From NCBI GenBank assembly GCA_949128115.1, contig OX421962.1, forward strand, positions 55,531,787 to 55,595,786: a stretch of DNA of 64,000 nt. Direction: 5' to 3'. Source of the DNA: Anaspis maculata. Lineage: Eukaryota > Arthropoda > Insecta > Coleoptera > Scraptiidae. The position numbers and the translations under genes were made by a program. Below are positions 10,801-21,732 of the stretch, one piece after another. The notes under the pieces were generated by a model. It saw only the letters and a list, made by a program, of their open reading frames with translations. It was not told the DNA's origin and searched no databases. Every line of letters begins with the position of its first letter. Position 1 is the stretch's first letter.

Positions 10801-13800
10801 CAATTGGTGACTGCAAATGCTGGAGGTGGCACAGGAAATAAGCACCGATAGCAAGGTCCATTATTATAATTGTAAACGGTCAATTGTCCTTCCATTTGAA
10901 GGGCACTTCCAGAAACCAAAGGAATGTTGTTCATGACGCAGATATCATTCAATAAATAACGGGTGGGTACATTGTCACTGCAATCTATTAGCACGTTATA
11001 TTGGTGGCTCCTGATAAGTTCCATGATGTTCTCACTGTTGACGTGCATTTTCCAAGGGACCACAAAAACATTTTTGTTCACTCTGAAAATTAAACATTGT
11101 GAATTTGTGAAATACAGCAAACACGAAAGATTATTTCTCGCACCAAAATCAATCAAACTGTTACCAAATTTTATCTGAGAGAATTTTTTTTCGAGCGGCA
11201 TGAAACAATGCTATTCAGCCATACTTGGTAGCGGTCAAGGAAGGAGTTGGATTGGTGAAATAAGGCGTTGCAGAACATTATTTCACCAATCCAATCCAAC
11301 TCCATCATTAACATACATTGAAGTGAATTATTACAGATTACGATGCCGTCACTGCCGAAGCACTGCGGCAACCGAAGCGAAGTCAAGTTTAGTTCATCTA
11401 GATATTACTTGTGCTATTTATCTAATGAAGTGGGAGGTACAATTTTTGTAACTTTAGGAAGTTCTGGTACTCATTTTTAGATTTTTGGAAATGTGATTGG
11501 GTAAGATTGGGAAGGATAGATCGATTCATGGTTAGCAGTTTTTTTTTTACATAAATCGTTTCTGCATAAATCGGATCCGTCGATCACGCGAGACGCAAGC
11601 ACTAATCGCGGTACGTGAAAAACGTCGCACTTGATCTTAAGCATGATAATGCATGAGTTCACTGAATATACCTTCCCACGACAAAATTCCACCCCAACGA
11701 CCCCCAAGCGGGCTACGCCTGGTGGAGGCCAGCAACCTCTTTACGGATGAGTTGAAATGTAGCATGTTGTGGCGGTTACCATGAATTTTCCAAGTCAGGA
11801 TTCTTGACGTAACGTCAGTAAGAAACGTTAATAAATTTATCTCAAACCATAATTACGATCATGGTTACCATATCAGCTCCCTTATGGGCATTTTTGTACA
11901 GGGTGTTCACGCGAGACGGATACCCACCCGATTGAAAACGTTCCCTTCGTGAAACTTGAAAAAAGAAAAAACTATCCTGGAACAATTGTTTTCGTACTTT
12001 CAGAAAATGTCAAGTATAATTTTCTATTCCGTGCCAAATACAGGGAGTCGCAGCTTTTTTTGCATTTTTTTGAAACACCCTGTATTTCGTCATCAGCATC
12101 ACAGTCGATTCACATTCTTAACCTGATTACAAAAATGCATGACACTTCTATTTTTTTTTAATGAAAAATTCACGATGACATCTTAAAAATATATTTTTTT
12201 TTAGAATGATGGACTCCTTTTAGAAATCAGATATGTCCCAGATATTTTATTAGTCATTGTATGTCATTCTATGTCATTAAGAAGTAAAACATAATATTCT
12301 GAACATATTTGAATTCTAAAAATAATGTCGAACGAATGATAATAAATAATGTTCTACGATCCATCATTAAAAAAAAAATGAAATTTTTGTAAAGTTGTTA
12401 ATTTTCTCAGAAAACTTTTGAGAAGTGTCATGCATGTTTGCAATCAGGACAACAGTGTGCATTGATTGTTGTGATGAAATACAGGTTTCGAAAAAATGCA
12501 AAAAATACAAAAAAATGCGACACCCTGTACATGGCACGAAATGGAAAATTATACTTGACATATCCAAAAACTACGGGAAAAATGGTTCCAGGAAAGTTTT
12601 TTCCTTTTTGAATTATCATGAAAAGAAAGTTTTTGATATGGGGGTATCCCTCTCGCGTGAACACTGAACACCCTGTACAAAAATGACCAGAAGAGGACTG
12701 ATATGGTAACCATGATGGTAATTATGATTTTACATGAAGTTACTAATGTTACATCAAGAATCCTGATTTGGAAAATTCATGGTAACCGCCACAACATGCT
12801 TCATTTCAACTCATCCCTAAAGAGGTTGCTGATGCCCACCGGGGGTAGCCCCCTTGGGGGTCGTTGTGGTGGGATTCTGTCGTGAGAAGGTATATGAAAT
12901 AAATTCATGCGTATCTGCCAAATTTATGTTAATAATATGGCCAATTAGAGATTCGCAATCAAAAACTGTAGATTTCAGAAAAAATCACGTAGCCTTTGAA
13001 ATGAAAGAAATATTTGTGAAACTAAAAAACCGTTTCGAGATATTAATGCTACCTTTCCAAAAATGACATCAGAAATAATCTACTTTTTTTTTCGAAAAAT
13101 GGCACACCGTTGAAGATTGACGCTTTGGACGCTCCACACTACCTCTTTTTGACACCCTGTATATCATGTACATTTTTAATAATGAAATTATTCCATCCAT
13201 CACCACGTAGCTGAAAGAAGGCCCTATCTGGCGTCGTCTTCCTTTTTGAAATCGGGTAGGTAATTATTTTTCGAGATATTCCCATTTTGAAAAATGCGAA
13301 ATTTTTGATCACCCCTATTCACTTTTGAGCAGTTTACTTAGTCAAAATCACAAATGTCAAGAGTGTATTTACTTTCAAAACGTCACTAACAATGACAGTC
13401 CTGACTAGCAGTGCTGTCATATTTGATATTATTAAGTAGGTAACCTTTGGATGCCTCATTCCGATTTAGACCTCGGTCCTCCGTATTTGAAATCGACCCC
13501 AACATTCAATTATTGTTTTTGGCTTCATGCTCCATCCAGCCATCTTTACATCCATGCATGAAAAATACATCATTCATAATTCAAATTAAAAAAGCCGTGA
13601 AGCTGATTAGTAGTAGTATTAGTAGTAGAGAGATGGTGAGTAGTAGAAAGCTTTACAACAAAATAACAAGATATTTACGTCTGATTTAAGTTCTGTAAGT
13701 ACGAATATGTAATCTATTATTGGATTTAAACTGCGATCAAGTGCGTTAAATGTCTAAACAGTGCCCATTGATTGCGTTGATTAGGCTGTGTTTGTTATCT

Positions 13801-16800
13801 ACCATGTTGGATTGTGTGCCCAGTATTTGGGGCCATAGTAATGTACGCTATTGTCAGTCCAGTTTAGGTACAGGTCCATGCTCCAACTTATATTTTTTTT
13901 GTAGGACTGCTTCCCTAGAAGCTTGAACCAGGATTCAGTGGTGCAGCGGTTCAAATTTAATTCTCAAAATAAACTGGGCAAAAATTGAAGTGGACCACTC
14001 CAAAATTCTGCCTCGGTTAAAATGAGGGTATCTGGAGAAAAGATGCCCGATTTTGGAAATTTTTGTGATGCTCAACACAGTAGTTTTTTGACTACCATAC
14101 ACCATCTTAGATCGCTTGATTGTCAACTTCATAGACAGACAATATACAGGGTGGCAATGGAAGGAGTGCAAAAATGACCTAACTTCAGCCAAGTACCATT
14201 CCAAGAAAACAAGTCGCAGAATTTTTTTCGTCATATTCTCGATAAGCGTATAGACAATACAAATAGAGAAGACCATATGTTATCACCACCGTCGTCACGG
14301 ATATTGGGGCATCAAAAATCAGCCAACCTTTTTTTGAATTATGGACTCGCCTGGTTCCTACGCAACCGTAAAAATCCGTGACGACTATGGTCTTTCCTAT
14401 TTGTATTGTCTATACATTAATATCTCAAACGTTTTTAGACTTTTTATGGCATTTTGTTTTTCCAAAGAGTTATTAGGTTTTTTTTTACTTTTTTTGATTT
14501 TTGGTATAGACTTTGCCAGGGCTGTTGCTCATCCTTGAAATTTGACAGGAACGTGCATAATAGCTGTATCAAATGTACCCTGGAACAATTTGATCTCATC
14601 GGCCCTCAGAAGTGGTGAGGACCTAGACCTCTTGTGGGACCATGGCAAATCAAGCATGCTGTGACATTGCATTACATGTTAGATGGCCCAGAATGGTTTA
14701 AAATGCATTAATGGCAAGTATCCGTTGCATTAAGATTGCCATAGTCACCAGTTTGTACCATCATGGGTGCTTGTTTTCTGCTCAATTCTCACTCCATAAA
14801 TCACAAAACAAACAATAACTCTGTGAAAAAACAAATTACGATCATTACGATCAAGTGCAAAACTGTTTCGAGATATTGATATAATGCTTTCAAAAAATGT
14901 GACCTACAAGATTCTGCGACTTGTTTTCTTAAAACGGGATCTTGCGAAAGTCAGGTCTCTTTTGCACTTTTTTCATTGTCACCCTGTATATCCTACATAA
15001 GGTTAACAATCAGGTGATTGACGATGGTATCTTGTAGTCAAAAGATTGCTCCATCGTCCACCAAAAACATTTTCATAATCAGGCAATTTTTTCTCGAGAC
15101 ATCCCCATTTTTACCGAGGCGAAATTTCGGGTGGTCCACTTCAATTTTGGCCCCAGTTTAGTTGTTACTCGTTCATCAAGTATAGACAATACAAATAGAG
15201 AAGAGTATCCGTCAGTTCCACAAAAAAAGATGATCAGCGATCAAGGCTGATTGCAGATTAATTGAACTTTTTTCTGCTAAATTCCAGGCAATTACCCACA
15301 AAAAATGCCTGAAATCTGTACTAGACCCATCATCTTTTCATTATTGAGGGATAAACCAGTATTTCCATTGATCAGTCAGCTACAAATTGACAAACAAAAA
15401 TCGCGAATCAACTAATCTCGTATTATCTGTTTTGTGGAACCCACGGTCAATGTTATCACCACCGTCGTCACGGATATTGGGGCAACAAAAATCAGCCAAC
15501 CTTTTTTTGAATGATGGACTCCCCTGGTTCCTACGCAACGTAAAAATCCGTGACAACATAATTATGGTCTTTTCTATTTGTATTGTTAGCCCAGGCGCCA
15601 GGGAGCAAAAATCAGCTCAATAAGGAAATAATTGTTTTCTGGCTGAAAACTAGCTTGAAACGATCTGTGTGGCTTAGGTTTTGACATACTAATTTCCCCC
15701 CTTTCGGAAATGTCGGCGTCATGTCGCCATCATCAACAAGAAGTGCAGCAGCGTGGTTTTTGCCGAATATCTTGATTTTGGGCCATCTGACAGCCAAAGA
15801 TGTAGGAAGTCATTTTGAAACCAATGAAATTCCCTACGGAATAGTTTTAAAATGACCTTTCTGCGACCTATGGTTTTTGAGATAGAGCTTCTGGAAGCGA
15901 GAGGCATTGTCGTAAAAGCTCCATGGTCACTTGACTCGAAAAACTAAAATGTCGATGTGACAAAAAAATTTCAAAATGATATTTCTCGAGAATCCTTTAT
16001 GCTATAGTTGCGGTGATGGTCTTAAACTCTTTCTCTTGAACCGTTGATTACGAATATAGAAAAGTCAAAAACGTCACTTTGTACATATACAGGGTGTACT
16101 GAGGGAATCAAATCAGATCAGAGAAATTTCACATATTTCTTCGATTTAGCCTATATGCGATACTCTAAGCACCTAACACGAGTCCAATATCAATATGGAT
16201 TTGCTCTATAAGCTTCACTTAATACACTAAAGAAGTGATCAGCTCACAGCTTTACTGTAAAATGTTTTGAAAGCCCTCTGAAATCATCAAAATATTCAAA
16301 ATTTACAGTACCAAGAAATGTATATAACAGTATATTATATACCAAAGGACCAAAGTGAATTTTTAATTTGAGGATTTGGACTCAAAGGGCCCTCGAGCAA
16401 CAAACTTCACCCAAGGGATCACAAATTCACTTTGGTTCCTTGGTATATAATATACTGTTACATACATTTCTTGCTACTGTAAATTTTGATGATTTCAGAG
16501 GGCCTTCAAAACATTTTACAGGAAGGCTGTGAGCTGATCACTTCTTAAGTGTATCAAGTGAAGCTTACAGAGCAATGCATATTGATATTGGACTCGTGAT
16601 AAGTGCTTAGAGTTTCGCATAGGCTAAATCGAAGAAATATGTCAAATTTCTCTGTTCTGATTTGATTCCCGTAGTACACCCTGTATATGTACAATGTGAC
16701 GTTTTTCACTTTTCAATATTCGTAATCTACGGTTCAAGAGGAAGAGTTTAAGACCGTCACCGCAACTATAGCATGAAGAATTCTCGAGTAATCTCATTTT

Positions 16801-19278
16801 GAACTTTTTTTGTCAAATCGACATTTTAGTTTTTCGAGTCAAGTGGCCATGGAGCTTTCACGACAATGACTCTCGCTTCCAGAAGCTCCACCTCAAAGAC
16901 CATAGGTCGCAGAGAATTGGTTGAAAAACCAAACTGTAGGAAATTTCATAGGCTTCAAAATGACTCCTCACATCTTTTGCTGTCAGATGACCCAAAATTA
17001 AGATATTCGGCAAAAACCACGCTGGTGCACTTCTTGTTGATGATGGCGACATGACGCCGACATTTCCGAAAGGGGGGAAACTAGTATGTCAAAACCTAAG
17101 CTACACAGATCGTTTCAAGCTAGTTTCCAGCCAGGAAACAATTATTTCCTTATTGTTTTCCCTGGCGCCTGGGCTATGTCTATACATATTATGCATTCAG
17201 CTTTTATTTGCAACAAAGCAGGCGAGCCTAGTTTGACAGAATCCACTCCGTAAAAGCGCTGTCAGTGGAATGCCACAGTTTAGGTTATGCATTATTTTCT
17301 GGGGTTATCGCTTTACTTCAAAATCCAGAACAGCGTTGCAAGTTCATTTCTGATTGATTAAATGTCCGAATGACATAGACTATCAAACGCTTGTCATTCT
17401 TCAAGCGTAGTGGAGAACCTGGTGGAGAAGTTCTTCCTCATTCTACATATGGAACAAACGAAGTTGTACAGGCGGTGCTATACAAAGTGAGAAGAGAAAT
17501 TAAAAATTTGGCTGTATTTAACAAGGAGGAAGCTGTGTCATGAAAGCCGTGTTTCTTTCGGTCGATAGAGATCGATCTGGTACTGGCATCTACCAATAAC
17601 AATAAAAGTGAAGACCTTTGAATTGAAACGAATGATGGCTCTGGCCTACCAATTTTTATTAGGGTAGGTACTTTTAGAAACAAGGTACTTGAACTCGGAA
17701 CATTTCGGACTCCGGAAGTTTGTGGAGATAGGCAGGGACTGTCCATCACTTGAGCTTGCGACATGATCGAACAAGCTTCTTAGTTTCTTTTCAGCCATCC
17801 TGTCTGAAACGGACTTTCATCAGCTAGGTCCTCGCTCCGTTTTCATCGTCATTGATTTTTTCCTTCCACTGCTGGCTTTACTGAGCACTGTAGGTAGCTA
17901 GCCAAAAAGTACTGAAGAAAGGAGTTTCACAAAATGTGTGTAGGCAGAATAACAGCTTTCATCTGGTGATCTTCAAAAAGATTTTCTCACGTTATTCCAA
18001 TCTTCCTTCAACCACACCCAAAGATCAAAATCCATCTCACACCAACTGTGTAACTGCTTTGACATCAGAAACTGTCAGAAACATCAGGCTTTTTTTTATC
18101 AAACACAGTGAGCACCTACCCTGATGTGAGCACAAAAATTAAGCGGCAAGGGGAAAGACAACATTGCTTCATATCAGCTGGTATAGCTGACAGAGTATTA
18201 ACACTGACACTGACTGGCAGCTGTAATAGCTGAAGTGTCTGGATATTTTTAATTTTAAAAAACGTAAAAACAAAATTCCAAGGCTTGCTTTGTTGCAAAT
18301 AAAAGCTGAATGCATAATACCTAGGTTATACTTATAGGGCGTTAAAATCCCCGCCAGTTTGTAATTCAGCATCCCACAAGGAATATTATGCAGAAAGGTG
18401 AGAGGTATTAGGGAAGGGGTCCTTGAGAAATGCTGAAATGCAAATTGGCGTGGATTTTATTCTTTAAATTTAGTAACTACTTGAGAAAAGACTTCAACTA
18501 TGAACATAAAATGCAGTAATTTTGCTTCTTATTAATATGTAATTACTGTGCTGAACTGCTAATACCAAGTAACAGCTTTTTTATTTACTTGCACTGCTGT
18601 GTAGCTCAGAGCAATTTGGCGCAACATCACTGGCATGGAGTAATTTGTTTAGAAAATTAAAATTCACATTGAACATAGCATTATCTAAAGCTGCACAGAA
18701 CTAGGGCAATGCAGGTAAATGAAAATCGCTATAAAACTCATTTTACTTGGTATGAGAGAACTTACTTCGACAACTTGTTGAAGGCTGAAGTAGACTTTGC
18801 TACTCCTATATCATCTTCAGTGTGAAGAATCTGGCGATGTAAATTGGATAATTCTACTTCATCATTATCCACAATGTGCACTTCACCTGAAAAGAAATTA
18901 ATCAGTGCCAAATTCCTACAACAATCAATAGAACAAAGTACCAACACCAGCAGCTACTAAGTATAAGGAGGCCGGACATCCCAACCCTCCGGCTCCAACA
19001 ATCAAAACTTTGCTCTTTTTCAATTTTAGTTGTCCAGATGTGGTAATCTGTGGCATAATCATTTGACGACTGTACCTTGTGATTTCTTCAGATGAAAGAT
19101 CTGACTCAAAACTGTTGGGCAGCTAGAAATCTAATTGTTAAAGATCTAAAGTGATTTTAAAAAAATAACTCACTTGTTTGCATGTTTTTAAGAAGCATAA
19201 TTTTTCCTCTTTTGACTGCAACTCCCTTTTGAGGGTTGCAATTTCATTTTCAAGTTGATTAATTTTTTCTTCATGCAT
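7803..19278 (-). CDS. MOCS3: MOCS3/Uba4 adenylyltransferase-sulfurtransferase
   Basis: Seven exons: 19278-19174, 19122-18942, 18886-18766, 11082-10775, 8521-8295, 8225-8012 and 7954-7803. All are GT-AG and frame-consistent, giving 435 aa (human 460). The enzyme adenylates and thiolates the C-terminal glycine of the ubiquitin-like proteins URM1 (tRNA wobble-U34 thiolation) and MOCS2A (molybdenum cofactor). Domains: N-terminal helix; E1-like domain with the ATP loop GAGGLGC (78-84), [15 protein letters not shown] and CSDNVPTRY; zinc cysteines in PCYRC (213, 216) and CDVC (288, 291); E1-region cysteine Cys230 in TNCGDGG; C-terminal rhodanese domain with DVRPE and sulfur-carrying Cys390 in VLCRRGNDS, ending FPVY. 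All catalytic residues are intact. Intron 3 (18765-11083, 7.7 kb) is packed with nested palindromes and intron 4 with another repeat. The 5' end faces an F-box gene across 555 bases. Confidence 0.93.
8590..8718. repeat. MITE with 30-bp perfect terminal inverted repeats
   Basis: GGGCCGTGTGAATAAAAAGT and the following ten bases recur as an exact inverted copy at the right end. Total length is 129 bp, with flanking ATA on both sides, a likely 3-bp target duplication. The core carries GGAGTTGCTAAG and its complement. It lies in MOCS3 intron 4. Confidence 0.85.
9236..10585. repeat. Region with inverted clusters of a TTCTGAATTAC-type motif
   Basis: Between 9274 and 9385 the motif (A)TTCAGA recurs about seven times, including an exact tandem copy of GTAATTCAGATGGTTAAATT. 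At 9690-9720, 9836-9885 and 10500-10580 the inverted form appears: TCTGAATTACA followed by TCTGACGC or TTGACGCTTT. Inverted clusters of a short motif at both ends are typical of the subterminal repeats of a DNA transposon. No transposase is present. It lies inside MOCS3 intron 4. Confidence 0.55.
11243..11303. repeat. Small MITE-like hairpin
   Basis: GGAGTTGGATTGGTGAAATAA returns inverted with one small indel (TTATTTCACCAATCC...CCAACTCC) around a 14-base loop. It sits close to the acceptor of MOCS3 exon 4. Confidence 0.75.
11651..12910. repeat. 1.26-kb imperfect palindrome (fold-back element)
   Basis: Left arm 11651 to about 12200 and right arm about 12360-12910 match in inverted order. Examples are CATGGTAACCGCCACAACATG against its complement at 11760, and GTGTTCACGCGAGA at 11909 against TCTCGCGTGAACAC at 12650. 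Further matched blocks are AAGTGTCATGCAT and GATTCTTGA. The arms contain ACAGGGTGT and ACACCCTGTAC. There is no ORF of note. It lies in MOCS3 intron 3; transcription of that intron would make a hairpin of about 500 bp. Confidence 0.85.
13030..13170. repeat. Half-arm related to the 13.97-kb palindrome
   Basis: CGTTTCGAGATATTAATGCT, then CCAAAAATG, then CTCTTTTTGACACCCTGTATA follows the same block order as the right arm of the palindrome at 13969-15159 (TGTTTCGAGATATT, AAAAAATG, CACTTTTTTCATTGTCACCC). No inverted partner is seen nearby. Confidence 0.45.
13969..15159. repeat. 1.2-kb palindrome (fold-back element)
   Basis: AAACTGGGCAAAAATTGAAG with GTGGACCACTCC at the left matches GGTGGTCCACTTCAATTTTG and CCAGTTT at the right. 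Inner blocks ATACAGGGTGGCAATG and AAGAAAACAAGTCGCAGAAT match CATTGTCACCCTGTAT and ATTCTGCGACTTGTTTTCTT. The left arm is interrupted by a 168-bp MITE at 14248. The element lies in MOCS3 intron 3. Confidence 0.85.
14248..14415. repeat. MITE copy 1, GTATAGACAATAC ends
   Basis: GTATAGACAATACAAATAG and its complement bound 168 bp whose core includes ATCACCACCGTCGTCACGGA. It is inserted in the left arm of the 13969-15159 palindrome. The terminal TA on both sides suggests TA target-site use. Confidence 0.8.
15181..17184. repeat. MITE copy 2, split by two insertions
   Basis: It has the same left end (TATAGACAATACAAATAGAG) and the same core (ATCACCACCGTCGTCACGGA at about 15452) as the copy at 14248. 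It is enlarged by a segment of about 245 bp (about 15205-15450) bounded by imperfect inverted ends containing GTTCCACAAAA and TTTTGTGGAAC. It is then split near its right end by the 1.59-kb palindrome at 15587-17176; its last bases TGTCTATAC lie at 17177-17185. Confidence 0.75.
15587..17176. mobile_element. 1.59-kb near-complete palindrome with 3-bp target duplication
   Basis: Ends TAGCCCAGGCGCC and GGCGCCTGGGCTA are exact complements. Each is flanked by TGT (15584-15586 and 17177-17179), and removing the element restores the MITE end TATTGTCTATAC. The arms run about 775 bases (to about 16361 and from about 16413) around a short loop. They match throughout, for example ATGTCGGCGTCATGTCGCCA against TGGCGACATGACGCCGACAT. 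Both arms contain TATACAGGGTGTACT or its complement. No transposase is present, so movement must be supplied in trans. The superfamily is not assigned; a 3-bp duplication is compatible with several. Confidence 0.9.
17188..18318. mobile_element. 1.1-kb element with ~33-bp terminal inverted repeats
   Basis: ATTATGCATTCAGCTTTTAT with TTGCAACAAAGCA at the left returns exactly inverted at 18286-18318. The interior has short open frames without recognisable similarity, and no transposase was seen. It abuts the right end of the split MITE, inside MOCS3 intron 3. Confidence 0.7.
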
Positions 19279-19833
19279 GATCAGGATCAGGTAACACAAG
19301 CCAGAGACAAGCCACAAGCTAATTTTTTATTTTGAAGGTATATGATTTTGAACAATTCACAGGTTATGTAGGTCTACGTTCGTGAGGTCTACTGTACTGA
19401 TGGTCTACTGCTCGGACTGCTTTAGTAAATAGCAAGTAAATAGACTCTGTGGTAGATAGTTTATGTTGGTATTACTGATTTATGACGTTTCCCTGCTGTG
19501 ACGGAGTCAGCTGTCAGTGTCATTCTCTGTGTTATCTTGCGCGACCATTTCAACTTTAAACAGCAGTTTTAGATCTTTTTTGCAGTTTTATTGGCAAAAA
19601 GGTGATTTTCTACTATCATGGTAAGTTTGTAACATTGATATTATAGTGCATTGTTGACATCAGTGTTTACTTCCAGTTGACATGTCCTTGTACTTCTCAT
19701 TGCAGGAATGAATCATGCAGCTGTAATATCCCAGAATTCCCAGAACTCCGAAAAAAAATCATGCATTATTTATAGGATAAATAATAAATATCAAGTTCAC
19801 TGGTTAGTGGTTATTGCCGATGCTGCGGTCTAG
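19279..19833. promoter_or_regulatory. Divergent promoter region MOCS3 / F-box gene
   Basis: The start codons of MOCS3 (minus) and the F-box gene (plus) are 555 bases apart and face away from each other, so this interval must carry both promoters. I see no TATA box. At 19618-19626 ATG is followed directly by GTAAGT, a strong splice donor on the plus strand. A possible acceptor ends at 19833 (GGTCTAG), so the F-box transcript may have a 5' leader exon. The other AG candidate (TTGCAG, about 19705) would put a stop after two codons if that upstream ATG were used. Confidence 0.5.
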
Positions 19834-20880
19834 ATGGGCAATCACTTCCAAAGAATGACTCAGTCGATCCCAAATCAACAAAAATTCGCACCCGTTGAAG
19901 CTTTCAAATTCCACGACAGCTTTGCTTTAGAAGACAGCAATGGACTTTCCTTCAACGGAACGTACCTACCAGAAGAAGTAGTGACCACAATTCTGAGTTT
20001 CATTGAACCAAAAGAAATCCTAAGTGCAACATTGGTTTGCAAAAAATGGTGCAATATAATAAAGTCTAACATTTTTTGGTGCGAACTGTACAGTAGGTGC
20101 TACAATAAAAAACCTCAGAAACTGCCTTGGTACGTGTACTTTGCACTGTTTTCCACTGATTATTTTGATACTAATTTGATAAAAAATGGAAATGGAGAAG
20201 AAAAATTTGCACACTGGGAAATAATAAGAAATTATGGCGATCAGTTTAGAATAGAAAAGACACCATCGGGTGCTGACCTTTTGCCAGTTGAGGTACCCGA
20301 ATTCCATGGACACACAAGTTGTTTTGCTACATCCTACTATGAATGTTTGAAGACCCAAACAATTTCATTTGAAAATAACAGACTAATGCAGAAAATACTT
20401 AGTGAATACAAACCACATATTTATGTTAGCGAATGGATGAGCGGCAGGTTCGACTGTGGTTGCGTTTATCATTTGCGTTGTAAACTTTACGGTGACAACA
20501 GAGATGTGCCCATAACTGCTAAGCGCAATTTGTCAAGAGAAAACTCCACATCTGACTTGGAGAATGATGATGAATGGTTTGAGCAGGAACATGAAGAGAT
20601 CACAGAGAATGTGTTACATAAAGTTGAAGAAACAAGACGTGTGGAGCAATGGGCAGGACGCGCCTGGGAAAAAGTTTGTATTTGAATCGAGCCTTTCTTC
20701 ATTTTGAAAGTCATTATCTATTTACAGGTGGAAATGATGATCTCGGACTACCCTGCTGGAGTTACAAAAATTGTATTTGAACATGAAGGCAAAGACACCC
20801 AATTTTGGAAAGGTCATTATGGAAGTAAGATGGCTGGGGGTGTTTTAAAAATACTGTTTGATTCCATGAGGCCTGAATAA
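19834..20880 (+). CDS. F-box protein with FBA (sugar-binding-type) domain
   Basis: Exon 1 is 19834-20673 and exon 2 is 20728-20880, joined in phase 0 at WEK/VEM to give 330 aa. The donor is the weaker GTTTGT. The F-box at residues 45-90 (LPEEVVTTILSFI...LVCKKWCNIIKSNIFW) binds SKP1. The FBA domain (about 105-325) shows FAHWEI, YYECLKTQTISFE, SEWMSGRFDCGCVYHL, ISDYPAGVTKIVFEHEG and DTQFWKGHYG, the signature of FBXO2/6/44/27. Vertebrate members bring N-glycosylated proteins that leave the ER to an SCF ubiquitin ligase; whether this one binds glycans cannot be told here. An acidic insertion of about 35 residues (about 225-262) interrupts the domain before RVEQWAGRAWEKVE. AATAAA overlaps the stop (20876-20881) and recurs at 21006-21011. 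Confidence 0.9.
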
Positions 20881-21732
20881 ATAGATTTGCTTTATATCCT
20901 AATAGGTAAAAATACATGCTGTTATTATATTAAGTCATTATTGTTATTGCTAAATATTTTTATATATGTAACATATTTTATGTGTTATAGATATTAACAA
21001 AGCCCAATAAATCGCGCTTTCAAGTTGTTTCTATGAAGTAGTAAAATATTCTATTCAGCCTAATTATTGGGCTGGCGTGCTTAAGGCGTAAACGCAGCCT
21101 ATGAAAAGTTCTTCATAACGGTGTTATTTGGACTGGCGAAAAGACATTATCGCAGGTTTGGGCATATTTTCCCTGTGGGACCAGTTTTTCGCGGATTTTT
21201 GCCTTTACTTTGTCTTATTGACCATATTATTTATTCAGAGCGCAGTCGCAGATCGGGGAGAGAGAACCACATGTGCTGGGTTGAAACTCCCATAAGAATA
21301 TGCATGTTGAATGACTTTGTAAAATGATCAATTCAAGGTGCAAATTGACAATTTCAACGAATGTATAACATAGCAAGTGTGTAAAAAGAAATACCTGATC
21401 TACTTTTTACCATAATGAAATGGAAAATCTTGCTGTGAAGTTTATGCGAAGCAATTTAGAATGGGGTTTTTGAATCCAAAACAATTTCAAATTACCCGCC
21501 ATATTTTATTGCACAACTTCCGCTAACGAGAATTTTGACAGCGCTTGAAAGCGAACCGAGCGTCAGCCGTCACGTAAAAGTATGGTTAAAAAGGTTAAAA
21601 CGTCCCAAGAATCAAGAAAACACGTTGAAATCGTAAATTCTGACAACGACAGCAAAGTTCCGTTTTCTATGCATGCTATGGCGCGCGAGATCTTATACTG
21701 CAGTGCGCATGGTCACAGGCACATACCTAACT
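20881..21732. other. 3' flank of the F-box gene; no further gene
   Basis: It contains the probable poly(A) signal at 21006-21011. Beyond that I see no coding region, and no clear repeat borders. Confidence 0.5.

Noticed and set aside
17438..17764. 108-codon minus-strand frame as a transposase part of the 17188-18318 element
   Set aside because: Serine/leucine-rich with no catalytic motif; I could not relate it to any transposase.
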